64,000 nucleotides of DNA from Modestobacter versicolor. Lineage in GTDB: Bacteria; Actinomycetota; Actinomycetes; Mycobacteriales; Geodermatophilaceae. The notes under the pieces are model-generated. The model did not search any database. It saw only the letters and a list, made by a program, of their open reading frames with translations, and was not told the origin of the DNA. The stretch is from positions 1-64,000 of the forward strand of contig NZ_JACIBU010000001.1 in the NCBI RefSeq assembly GCF_014195485.1, given 5' to 3'. Below are positions 34,595-42,604 of the stretch, piece by piece. The translations under genes and the position numbers were made by a program. Numbering within the stretch: the stretch's first letter is position 1; every line of letters starts with the position of its first letter.

Positions 34595-35872
34595 ATGGTC
34601 CGCCGTCCCCGCCTCGACCAGTCGATCCCGATGCTCGCCCAGGGCTACGCCTGGCTGCCCGACCAGCGCCGCACGGCCGGCCGCGCCACGGTGCACACCC
34701 GGCTGATGCTGGCCCGGCAGACGCTGGGCGTCGAGGGCCCGGCCGGTGCGCGGTTCCTCTACGACGAGGACCACGTCCGGCGCAGCGGTGCGCTGCCCGA
34801 GCCCGTCGTCAGCACGCTGTTCGGCCATGGCGCGGTGCACACCCTGGACGGCGAGCCGCACCGGGTGCGCAAGGCGATGTTCGTGCAACTGCTGATGGGC
34901 GAGGGCATCGGCGACCTGGTCGACCGCGCGGAGGCGGCCTGGGACGACGCCGCCCGGCGCTGGGCCGGGGAGCGCCGGATCGTGCTGATGGACGAGGCCG
35001 CCCGGGTGCTCACCCGCGCGGTCTGCGACTGGGCGGCGGTCCCGGTGACCGACGAGGAGGTGCCGGCCCTCGCCCGCGACCTGACCGCCCTGGTCGACGG
35101 CTTCGCCACCGGTGCGCCGCGGCACTGGCGGGCGCGCCGGGTCCGGCAGCGGCGGGAGGCGTGGCTGGCCGGCATCGTCGAGGAGGTCCGGTCCGGTGCC
35201 CGCACGGTGCCGGCGGGCTCGGTGCTCGGCGTCGTGTCCGCCCACCGCGACTCCGAGGGCGAGCTGCTGGAGCCGCGGGTGGCCGCCGTCGAGGTGCTCA
35301 ACGTCGTCCGGCCGACCGTGGCGGTGTCCTGGTTCGTCGGCTTCGCCGCGCACGCCCTGCACCGCTGGCCCGAGCACCGCGAGCGGCTGCGCAGCGGCGA
35401 GCCGGCGTTCGCGGCGGCCTTCGCCCACGAGGTGCGCCGCTTCTACCCGTTCGCCCCGTTCATCGGCGGCCGCGCGCCCCGCGAGGTCCAGTGGGACGGC
35501 GAGATGGTGCCGGCCGGCTCGATGGTGCTGCTGGACCTGTTCGGGCAGAACCACGACCCGGACCTGTTCCCCGAGCCCTACGCGTTCCGCCCCGAGCGGT
35601 TCCTCACCGACGGCGGGTCGGCCGGTACCTCCGCCGTCCGGCAGATCGGGCCGTGGGAGCTGGTGCCGCAGGGCGCCGGCGACCCCCGCAGCGGCCACCG
35701 CTGCCCCGGGGAGGACGTCACCGTCGCGCTGCTGTCGGCGCTCGCCGTCCGGCTGGCGTGCCTGGGCTACACCGTCCCGGAGCAGGACCTGACGATCTCG
35801 TTGCGGCGCATCCCGGCCCGCCCGGCGAGCCGGGTGGTCCTCTCCGACGTCCGGCCGGACGGACAGCGGTGA
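34595..35872 (+). CDS. Cytochrome P450 of the CYP152 peroxygenase family
   Basis: A fatty-acid P450 driven by hydrogen peroxide rather than a reductase. The 425-residue protein has Cys370 in GHRCPGED as the heme ligand, preceded by the CYP152-typical QGAGDPRSGHR. Substrate-carboxylate Arg239 sits in VVRPTVAV. FGHGAVHTLDG supplies Phe76 and His82, spaced like Phe79/His85 of the decarboxylase OleT (the hydroxylase BSbeta has Gln at that place). It may therefore hydroxylate and/or decarboxylate fatty acids to terminal alkenes. ATG 34595 is used; no strong ribosome binding site. It lies 50 bases after the SIR2 gene. Confidence 0.93.
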   Translation: MVRRPRLDQSIPMLAQGYAWLPDQRRTAGRATVHTRLMLARQTLGVEGPAGARFLYDEDHVRRSGALPEPVVSTLFGHGAVHTLDGEPHRVRKAMFVQLLMGEGIGDLVDRAEAAWDDAARRWAGERRIVLMDEAARVLTRAVCDWAAVPVTDEEVPALARDLTALVDGFATGAPRHWRARRVRQRREAWLAGIVEEVRSGARTVPAGSVLGVVSAHRDSEGELLEPRVAAVEVLNVVRPTVAVSWFVGFAAHALHRWPEHRERLRSGEPAFAAAFAHEVRRFYPFAPFIGGRAPREVQWDGEMVPAGSMVLLDLFGQNHDPDLFPEPYAFRPERFLTDGGSAGTSAVRQIGPWELVPQGAGDPRSGHRCPGEDVTVALLSALAVRLACLGYTVPEQDLTISLRRIPARPASRVVLSDVRPDGQR

Positions 35873-35924
35873 CGGGCCGCACGGAGGCTGGTACGGGGAC
35901 GACCGGGTCGCGTACCTTCCAGCC

Positions 35925-36716
35925 ATGAACGTCCGCACACGGAACGACGTCCGTGTGAGCGGCCAGGCGGGTGCCCGGCCGATGGTGTTCGCCCACGGCT
36001 ACGGCTGCGACCAGAACATGTGGCGCTACATCACGCCCGACTTCGAGGTCGACCACCAGGTGGTCACCTTCGACCACGTCGGCTTCGGCCGGTCCGACCT
36101 CGACGCCTACGACCCGGCCCGCTACGGCACGCTGCGGGGCTACGCCGACGACGTCGTCGAGGTGATGGGCGACCTCGGGCTGACCGACGCCGTCTTCGTC
36201 GGCCACTCGGTCAGCGCGATGATCGGCGTGCTCGCCCACCAGCAGGCGCCGGAGCTGTTCGGCGCCATGGTGATGGTCGGGCCGAGCGCGCGGTACGTCG
36301 ACGACGGCGACTACGTCGGGGGCTTCAGCCGGGCCGCGATCCGCGACCTGCTGGACAACCTGGACGCCAACCACCTGGGCTGGTCGACGACGATGGCCCC
36401 GGTGGTCATGGGCAACCCCGACCGGCCCGAGCTCGCCGCGGAGCTGACCAACAGCTTCTGCCGCACCGACCCCGACGTCGCCCGGCAGTTCGCCCGGCTC
36501 TCGTTCCTCTCCGACAACCGCGCGGACCTGCCCGGCGTCACCGTGCCGACGCTCGTGCTGCAGTGCTCCGAGGACGTCATCGCCCCGGAGACCGCCGGCC
36601 GGTACGTGCACGAGCAGATCGCCGGCTCGGTGTTCACCCAGCTGGCCGCGACCGGGCACTGCCCGCACCTCAGCGCCCCGGAGGAGACCACCGCTGCCAT
36701 CAGGGCCTGGTTGTGA
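35925..36716 (+). CDS. RsbQ-like alpha/beta hydrolase
   Basis: In Bacillus, RsbQ is needed for the PAS-domain phosphatase RsbP to sense energy stress, probably by hydrolysing a small ligand. This 263-residue protein has the RsbQ-like start AHGYGCDQNMWR, FDHVGFGRSD, nucleophile Ser95 in GHSVSAM, an acid in CSEDVIAP and a His in TGHCPHLS. The downstream phosphatase overlaps by four bases (GTGA), exactly the RsbQ-RsbP arrangement. TACCTT (35913-35918) ends six bases before the ATG, suggesting a leaderless transcript. The strigolactone-receptor-like fold means other small butenolide-type ligands are possible. Confidence 0.9.
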   Translation: MNVRTRNDVRVSGQAGARPMVFAHGYGCDQNMWRYITPDFEVDHQVVTFDHVGFGRSDLDAYDPARYGTLRGYADDVVEVMGDLGLTDAVFVGHSVSAMIGVLAHQQAPELFGAMVMVGPSARYVDDGDYVGGFSRAAIRDLLDNLDANHLGWSTTMAPVVMGNPDRPELAAELTNSFCRTDPDVARQFARLSFLSDNRADLPGVTVPTLVLQCSEDVIAPETAGRYVHEQIAGSVFTQLAATGHCPHLSAPEETTAAIRAWL

Positions 36717-38986
36717 CCACCTCACGGGTGACGGCGGGGGAGCGGCGCGAGGGCGGGGAGGACCGCGGGCGGCTGGCGCAGCTGCTCGAGGACGACCCGG
36801 CCGACCTGTACGAGAACGCCCCCTGCGGATACCTGTCGACGCTGTCCGACGGGACGATCGTCAAGGTCAACCGGACGCTGTGCGCGTGGCTCGGGCGCCC
36901 CGCCGAGGAGGTCCTGCGGACCCGGCTGCGCGACCTGCTCAGCGTCGGCGGCCAGGTCTTCCACGACACCCACCTGACCCCGCTGCTGCGGATGCAGGGC
37001 GCGGTCCGCGAGGTGGCCCTGGACGTCGTCCGGGCCGACGGCTCGCTGCTGCCCTGCCTGGTCAACGCCGTCGAGGTGCGGGCGCCCGACGGCACCCCGC
37101 TGATGGTGCGGGCCACCCTGTTCGAGGCGACCGCCCGCCGCCGCTACGAGCGGGAGATCCTGGCCGCCCGGCGGGCCGCGGAGACCTCCGAGGCCCGGTC
37201 GCGCGCCCTGCAGCAGTTCACCGCCGAACTCGCGGCCGCCGTCACCGTCGCCGATGCGGCCGCGGTCGTCGTGCACCGCAGCCGCCGGGCCGCCCGCGCC
37301 GCCGGGGCGGCGCTGTGGCTGGTCGAGCCCGACCCGCACGACCGGGACGCCGAGCCCGACGTCGTCCTCTCCGCGTCGGAGGGGATGCCCGCCGACCTGC
37401 TCCGCGCCCTGGACGAGACCTCCCCGGGCCGGGTGGAGGAGGTGCTGGACGCCGGCGTGCGCACCGTGCCGGTGAGCCCGGCGCTGCACGACTCGTGGCC
37501 CGAGGTGGCGCGCACCGCGGAGGCCGCCGGGTACAGCGACCTGGTCGTGGTCCCGGTGACCGCGGACGGCGACCACCTCGGCGCGCTGGCCCTGGCGCTG
37601 AGCGCGGGGTCCGACGACGACCTCATCTCGCTGGTCGACCCGGGCCAGCACCACTCGCTCAGCGAGGCCGACGCCGACCTGCTGGCCACCCTGGGCCGGC
37701 AGGCCGGGCAGGCGCTCGAGCGCGCCCGGCTGCACCAGGAGACCGCGCGCCAGGCGGAGCGGTCGGCGTTCCTGCTCGATGCCGCGCGGCTGCTGGCCCG
37801 GGCCACCGGCGTCACCGAGACCGTCGAGCGGCTGGCCGAGATGGTGGTGCCGCGGCTGGCGGACATGTGCCTGCTCGACCTGGTCGTCGAGCACGGGATG
37901 GAGCGCGTGGTCGCCCGGCACGGCGACCCGGCGCGGCAGCCGCTGGTCGACGAGCTGCGGGCCTGGGCCCCGCCGTACCGGGAGCTGCCCGCCCCCGCCC
38001 GCGCGGCGTTGGAGGCCGGGCACACCCGCTGGTTCCCGGCGATCGCCGACGAGTGGCTGGCCGAGGTGGTCCGCGACCCGGTCGAGCTGGCCGCCGTCCA
38101 GGGGCTGGAGCTGGCCAGCGTGATCAGCGTGCCGCTGGTCGCCGAGGGCCGGTCGCTGGGCGTGATGACGCTGTCGGCCGACCGCCGGCGTCCCCCGTTC
38201 ACCTCGGCCGACGTCGAGCTGGCCGAGCAGCTGGCGCTGCAGGTGTCGCTGATGATGGCCAAGGCGCAGCGGTTCGAGCTGGAGGCGCGGACGTCGCACA
38301 CCCTGCAGGCCACGCTGCTGCCGCCGGCCCCGCCCCAGGTGGCCGGCATCTCGGTCGCCGTCCGGTACCTGGCGGCCACCTACGGCGTGGAGATCGGCGG
38401 CGACTTCTACGACCTGGCCCCGCTGCCCGGCGACCAGGTGGCGATCGCGGTCGGCGACGTCGTCGGCCACGACATCACCGCGGCGGCCACCATGGGCCAG
38501 CTGCGCAGCGTCTACCGGGCGCTGCTGGTCGAGGCGCCCGCGCCGGCGGCGGTCATCGACCGGCTGCAGGCGAGCTGGCCGCTGCTCGGGCTGCAGCGGA
38601 TGGCCACCGCGCTGTTCGCCACGTTGGACCAGACCACCGGCCTGCTGCGCGTCGCCTCGGCCGGCCACCCGCCGCCGCTGCTGATCGCCGACGGCTCGGT
38701 CGAGTTCCTGCCCGTGCTGCCCAGCCGGATGCTGGGCGCGCCCCCGGCGCCGGCCGTGGAGTGGTGCGGCGTGCTGCCGCCCGGGGCCACGCTGGTGCTG
38801 TTCACCGACGGGCTGGTGGAGAGCCGCACCAGCGACATCGACGCCGGCCTGGCCCGGCTGCGCACCGCGGCCCGCCGGCGGGCCACCACCGACCCGGACG
38901 AGCTCTGCGACCGGCTGCTGGGCGACCTGGCCGGCACCCACCGTGCCGACGACATCGCGCTGCTCGCCCTCACCCGCGACGCGTAG
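36713..38986 (+). CDS. RsbP-like PAS-GAF-GAF-SpoIIE (PP2C) serine phosphatase
   Basis: Dephosphorylates a STAS antagonist and so activates a stress sigma factor. The 757 residues read as an N-terminal PAS domain (about 30-145, NAPCGYLSTLSDGTIV), a linker coiled coil, two GAF-type sensor domains (about 160-350 and 355-520) and a SpoIIE/PP2C domain to the end. Metal-site motifs are IGGDFYDL, GDVVGHD and, near the C-terminus, HRADDIALLAL. Its GTG overlaps the RsbQ-like stop codon. Compared with Bacillus RsbP the two extra GAF domains would add further inputs. No RsbV/RsbW genes follow; the single STAS gene at 28 kb is the nearest candidate substrate. Confidence 0.92.
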   Translation: MTTSRVTAGERREGGEDRGRLAQLLEDDPADLYENAPCGYLSTLSDGTIVKVNRTLCAWLGRPAEEVLRTRLRDLLSVGGQVFHDTHLTPLLRMQGAVREVALDVVRADGSLLPCLVNAVEVRAPDGTPLMVRATLFEATARRRYEREILAARRAAETSEARSRALQQFTAELAAAVTVADAAAVVVHRSRRAARAAGAALWLVEPDPHDRDAEPDVVLSASEGMPADLLRALDETSPGRVEEVLDAGVRTVPVSPALHDSWPEVARTAEAAGYSDLVVVPVTADGDHLGALALALSAGSDDDLISLVDPGQHHSLSEADADLLATLGRQAGQALERARLHQETARQAERSAFLLDAARLLARATGVTETVERLAEMVVPRLADMCLLDLVVEHGMERVVARHGDPARQPLVDELRAWAPPYRELPAPARAALEAGHTRWFPAIADEWLAEVVRDPVELAAVQGLELASVISVPLVAEGRSLGVMTLSADRRRPPFTSADVELAEQLALQVSLMMAKAQRFELEARTSHTLQATLLPPAPPQVAGISVAVRYLAATYGVEIGGDFYDLAPLPGDQVAIAVGDVVGHDITAAATMGQLRSVYRALLVEAPAPAAVIDRLQASWPLLGLQRMATALFATLDQTTGLLRVASAGHPPPLLIADGSVEFLPVLPSRMLGAPPAPAVEWCGVLPPGATLVLFTDGLVESRTSDIDAGLARLRTAARRRATTDPDELCDRLLGDLAGTHRADDIALLALTRDA

Positions 38987-38991
38987 GCCCG

Positions 38992-39056
38992 CTCGGCGCG
39001 CGCCGAGTGTGCGCGGAGCGGGGTCTCCGGGCGGCTGAGCGCCCGATCCGCGCACA
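38992..39056. terminator. Compound hairpins after the RsbP-like gene
   Basis: CTCGGCGCGCGCCGAG (38992-39007) is a perfect 16-bp palindrome beginning six bases after the stop codon. Next, TGTGCGCGGA (39008-39017) pairs perfectly with TCCGCGCACA (39047-39056), enclosing GGGCGG/GCGCCC. Together they fill most of the 129-base gap. Confidence 0.65.
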
Positions 39057-39115
39057 GTCGACGAGGTTGTGGACGACGCCAGCGGCCGGGGGCGCCGGGC
39101 GGGCAGGCTGTCCCG

Positions 39116-39994
39116 GTGCCCGTCCGACCCCGCGTGCCTGAGGCACTGGCGAACACGGTGTTCCGGGGCTCGACCGTCGTCCGGCAGGGCCTGCTGACCC
39201 CGGACGAGCTGCGCGGGCCTGCCTGGACCGCTCTCTTCCGGGACGTCCACGTGTCCGCGGCCCACCCGATCACCCACGCCCTGCGCGCGCGGGCGGCTGC
39301 GGCGGTGCTGTACCCGGGGGCCGTGGTCACCGGGGCCAGCGCGGCGGTGCTCTGGGGCGTCGACCTCGCGGGGCCCGAGGACGACGTCGAGCTGACCCTC
39401 CCGCCCGGTGCCCACCCGGCGCGGATGCCGGGCGTGCGTGCTCGCCGCGCGCTCCTGGACGAGCGGCACGTGCGGGTCCACCGCGGTGTGCGGCTCACCG
39501 ACCCGGACACGACCGCGGTCGCCCTCGCCGGCAGCCTGGCCCTGGACGACGCCGTCGTCGCGGTCGACCAGCTGGTACACCTCGCCCGGGCGTCCCTGCC
39601 GCGGGTGCGCGCGCTGGCGGCAGCGGGCACCGGCCGCGGCTGCCGGCGGGCTCGGGCCGCGTGCGCGCTGGCCGACGGCAGGGCCGAGTCACCGCCGGAG
39701 ACGCGCATCCGGCTGCTCGTGCTGCGCCACGGCCTGCCGGCACCGATCGCCCAGTTCGAGGTGCCCCGGCCCGGCCGTCGTCCCCTGCGGCTGGACTTCG
39801 CCTGGCCGGAGCACCGGGTCGCGCTCGAGTACGACGGGCTCTGGCACGGCGAGCCGGGTCAGCTCGGCAAGGACCGGCAGCGGCTCAACGTCATCGGCGA
39901 CGCCGGCTGGCGGGTCGTGTTCGCCACCGCGGTCGACGTCCGTCGTCCGGCGGACCTGCTCGCCCGGCTGTCCCGGCTGCTGGTGCCGTGCTGA
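39116..39994 (+). CDS. AbiEi-like/DUF559 nuclease-fold protein
   Basis: A 292-residue protein of a family common in actinobacteria. The N-terminal part (FRGSTVVRQGLLTPDELR, VHVSAAHPITHALRARAAA, VVTGASAAVLWGVDL) resembles the AbiEi type IV antitoxin-like fold. The C-terminal 90 residues match the DUF559 restriction-endonuclease-like fold: Glu in AESPPETRIR, then LRLDFAWPEHRVALEYDG with the Asp and Glu-x-Asp expected for a PD-(D/E)xK centre, and KDRQRLN. No AbiEii toxin is present, so a toxin-antitoxin role is doubtful. CAGGCT ends six bases before GTG 39116. A dispersed hairpin starts at its stop codon. Confidence 0.75.
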   Translation: MPVRPRVPEALANTVFRGSTVVRQGLLTPDELRGPAWTALFRDVHVSAAHPITHALRARAAAAVLYPGAVVTGASAAVLWGVDLAGPEDDVELTLPPGAHPARMPGVRARRALLDERHVRVHRGVRLTDPDTTAVALAGSLALDDAVVAVDQLVHLARASLPRVRALAAAGTGRGCRRARAACALADGRAESPPETRIRLLVLRHGLPAPIAQFEVPRPGRRPLRLDFAWPEHRVALEYDGLWHGEPGQLGKDRQRLNVIGDAGWRVVFATAVDVRRPADLLARLSRLLVPC

Positions 39995-40049
39995 AGGACC
40001 CTGCTGCCCCCCACCACTCGCAGGCTCGCGGCGGGCCCCTGCAGCAGGG
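39994..40049 (+). terminator. Stop-abutting dispersed hairpin, copy B
   Basis: AAGGACC begins with the last base of the TGA at 39992-39994. CCCTGCTGC (39999-40007) pairs perfectly with GCAGCAGGG (40041-40049). The core reads CCACTCGCAGGCTCGCGGCG. Compare copies at 25.75 kb and 46.01 kb. Confidence 0.8.
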
Positions 40050-40064
40050 CCACTGGGCGGGCGG

Positions 40065-42374
40065 TCAGTCGGTGAGGCGGTGCAGCTCGGCCGGGAGCTC
40101 GCCGGGGTAGAGCACGGTGAGCCGCTGGGTCGGCCGGGTGAGCGCGACGTACAGGTCGCTGTGCCCGCGGACGCCCTCGTCGAGCACGCCCTGCGGGTCG
40201 AGCAGCAGCACCGAGTCGAACTCCAGGCCCTTGGCATCGGCGGGCACCAGCACCACCGGGCCGGCCGAGGAGTCGGCCGCCGGCCCGGAGGAGACCACCG
40301 GGAACGCCGTGGCCAGGCAGTCGACGACGTCGGCCACCCGGCTGGGCGGCACGATCACCGCCACGGTGCCCCCGGCCTCGACCAGCCCGGTGGTGACCGC
40401 GGCGACGCGGGGGAGCAGGTCGGCGTCGGGCACCTGCTCGGCCACCGGCGGCACCCCGGTGCTGCGCACCGAGCGCGGGGGAGCGGTCACCGCGTCGCCG
40501 GCCTCGAGCACGTCGGCGGCGACCGCCATGATCTCGGCCGGCGTCCGGTAGTTGACGGTCAGCTGGGCCAGCCGCCACTGGTCGCCGACGTGCGGGCGGA
40601 GCACCGCGCCCCAGTCGGTGGCGCCGGCCAGGCTGCCGGTCTGGGCCAGGTCGCCGACGACGGTCATCGACCGGGTGGGGCACTTGCGGGCCAGCAGCCG
40701 CCAGGTCATCGCCGACAGCTCCTGCGCCTCGTCCACGACCACGTGCCCGAACACCCACGTCCGGTCGGTGGCGGCCCGCTCGGCGGCGGACCGGACGTCG
40801 ACCTCGGCGTCCCGGTCGGCGAGGGAGTCGGCGTCCAGCAGGTCGCCGGCGGTGAGCTCCTCGCCCTCCTCGTCGTCCTCCAGGTCGGTGGAGCGCGAGC
40901 CGTGCAGCAGGTCGAGGGTCTCCTGCGCCTCGTCACGGGCCTGGCGGCGACGGCGCGCCTCGCGGGCCCGGTCGGCGCTGTCGTCGAAGCCGAGCAGCTC
41001 GTCGGCCTCCTCGAGCAGCGGGACGTCGGCCGGGGTCCAGGGCGCGTCGGCCGCGCGGGCGAGCAGCGCGCGCTCGTCGTCCTCCCAGCCCTTGGTCGCC
41101 CGCCGCACCCGGGCCGGGTCGGCGAACAGCTCGCGGAGCAGCTGCTCCGGGGTGAGCACCGGCCACATCTCGTCGACCAGCTCCCGGACGGCGGTCTCCT
41201 GGCCGATCTCCGAGCGCAGCGCCTCGAGGTCGCGCTGGTCGAGCAGGCTGGAGCCGCCGCGGACGTCGGCGCCGATCCGGTCGGCGTAGCGCTGCGCCAC
41301 CAGGTCGACGACGGCGCGGGCGAAGGCCGGCCGGCCGAGGTTGTGCAGCCGGGACGCCCGCCGGCCGACGGTGCGGCAGCGGGTGAGGTCGACCGGGCGG
41401 AGCGGGATGCGGACGCCGTCGATCACCAGCTCGCGGACGCCGCGGGGCACGGTCTCCCGGTCGCGGACGGCGGCCTTGAGCACGTCGACCATCGCCAGCC
41501 GGCCCTTGAGCTCGGCGACCTCGGGGGTCTCGTGCCCGCGGGCGTCCAGGCCCGGGCGCAGCTGGCCGAGCCCGGCGAGCAGCACCCCGGTCTCGCCGAG
41601 GGCGGGCAGCACGTCGGCGATGTAGCGCAGGAACGTCGGCGTCGGGCCGACGACGAGCAGGCCGCTGCGGGCCAGCCGGTCCCGGTGGGTGTAGAGCAGG
41701 TAGGCGGCGCGGTGAAGGGCGACCGCCGTCTTGCCGGTGCCCGGCCCGCCCTGGACGACCAGCACGCCGCGGGCGTCGCTGCGGATGATCGCGTCCTGCT
41801 CGGCCTGGATGGTGGCGACGATGTCGGTCATCCGGCCGGTGCGCTCGGCGGTCAGCGCCGCCATCAGCGCGGCCTCGCCGGTGAGCGGCGGCCCGTCGGT
41901 CGCCTCGACGTCGACGGTGAGCACCTCGTCGTTGACCGCGGTCACCGCGCGGCCGCGGGTGCGGATGTGCCGGCGGCGCACGACGCCCTCGGGCCGGAAC
42001 GGCGTCGCGGTGTAGAACGGCCGGGAGGCCGGCGCCCGCCAGTCGACCAGCGCCGGGTCGCCCGAGGGGTCGTCGGCGGCCAAGCCCACCCGGCCGATGT
42101 ACAGCGGCTGCGGGGAGGCCTCGCGGTCCAGCCGGCCGATCACCAGGCCGTGGTCGGCGGCGTCCAGGGTGGTGATCCGCTGGCCCTGGAACCGAGCGGC
42201 GGCCTCGCGCTCACCGAGGGACTGCGGGTTGATGATCGGGGTGGCCAGCGCCTGCCGGAAGCGGGTCACCGCCAGCTCGCGGGCGGCGTCCAGCCGGCGG
42301 TAGAGATCGGTGACGGCGGTCTGCTCCGCCGCCAGGTCCGGATCGGGGGCAACGGCGGGCGACGTGCTCGACAA
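40065..42374 (-). CDS. helR: HelR/HelD-type RNA polymerase-recycling ATPase (UvrD/Rep superfamily)
   Basis: In actinobacteria HelD/HelR proteins insert into RNA polymerase, release stalled polymerase from nucleic acid and, for HelR, displace rifamycins. The 769-residue protein has an N-terminal helical arm (EQTAVTDLYRRLDAARELAVT), Walker A GGPGTGKTA near residue 210, a long divergent insertion, Walker B-like VVVDEAQELS, VGDLAQTG, and the C-terminal helicase motif DLYVALTRP. This fits HelD-family rather than DNA helicases. TTG 42374 is chosen because AGGAG lies nine bases upstream; an in-frame TTG at 42383 directly abuts that site. I do not see a rifamycin-associated palindrome upstream, so rifamycin control is unproven. 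Confidence 0.85.
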   Translation of the reverse strand: MSSTSPAVAPDPDLAAEQTAVTDLYRRLDAARELAVTRFRQALATPIINPQSLGEREAAARFQGQRITTLDAADHGLVIGRLDREASPQPLYIGRVGLAADDPSGDPALVDWRAPASRPFYTATPFRPEGVVRRRHIRTRGRAVTAVNDEVLTVDVEATDGPPLTGEAALMAALTAERTGRMTDIVATIQAEQDAIIRSDARGVLVVQGGPGTGKTAVALHRAAYLLYTHRDRLARSGLLVVGPTPTFLRYIADVLPALGETGVLLAGLGQLRPGLDARGHETPEVAELKGRLAMVDVLKAAVRDRETVPRGVRELVIDGVRIPLRPVDLTRCRTVGRRASRLHNLGRPAFARAVVDLVAQRYADRIGADVRGGSSLLDQRDLEALRSEIGQETAVRELVDEMWPVLTPEQLLRELFADPARVRRATKGWEDDERALLARAADAPWTPADVPLLEEADELLGFDDSADRAREARRRRQARDEAQETLDLLHGSRSTDLEDDEEGEELTAGDLLDADSLADRDAEVDVRSAAERAATDRTWVFGHVVVDEAQELSAMTWRLLARKCPTRSMTVVGDLAQTGSLAGATDWGAVLRPHVGDQWRLAQLTVNYRTPAEIMAVAADVLEAGDAVTAPPRSVRSTGVPPVAEQVPDADLLPRVAAVTTGLVEAGGTVAVIVPPSRVADVVDCLATAFPVVSSGPAADSSAGPVVLVPADAKGLEFDSVLLLDPQGVLDEGVRGHSDLYVALTRPTQRLTVLYPGELPAELHRLTD

Positions 42375-42492
42375 CTCGTGCAACTCCTGGGGACGGTGGC
42401 GAACGCGCAGCTCCGTGCCGCGAACGGCAGCTGCTCATCCTGCACCCCCGCCGGCCGGGTTGTCACGGCGGCTGCCCCCGCGCTGCGGTGGG

Positions 42493-42510
42493 TGAGCGGC
42501 CGGCCGCTCA
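42493..42510. promoter_or_regulatory. 18-bp perfect palindrome in the helR/surface-protein gap
   Basis: TGAGCGGCCGGCCGCTCA, flanked by GCTGCG and CGCAGC, in the 230-base divergent region between helR and the surface protein gene. It could be an operator or a hairpin. The rest of this gap shows no gene. Confidence 0.4.
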
Positions 42511-42604
42511 GCGCAGCGGGACGACCTGCTGGTCGGGCGGCCGTCCCCGGCCGGTCACCCGCCGTTCACGAGCGGGACCGGTCCGTCCCGCAGGGTCCCG
42601 ACTC

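Noticed and set aside
42374-42383. TTG at 42383 as the helR start
   Set aside because: The AGGAG site directly abuts it, leaving no spacing; the in-frame TTG at 42374 has a nine-base spacing.
42375-42604. Rifamycin-associated element upstream of helR
   Set aside because: I looked for a paired GGGGCTT/AAGCCCC-type palindrome and found none; only an unrelated 18-bp palindrome is there.
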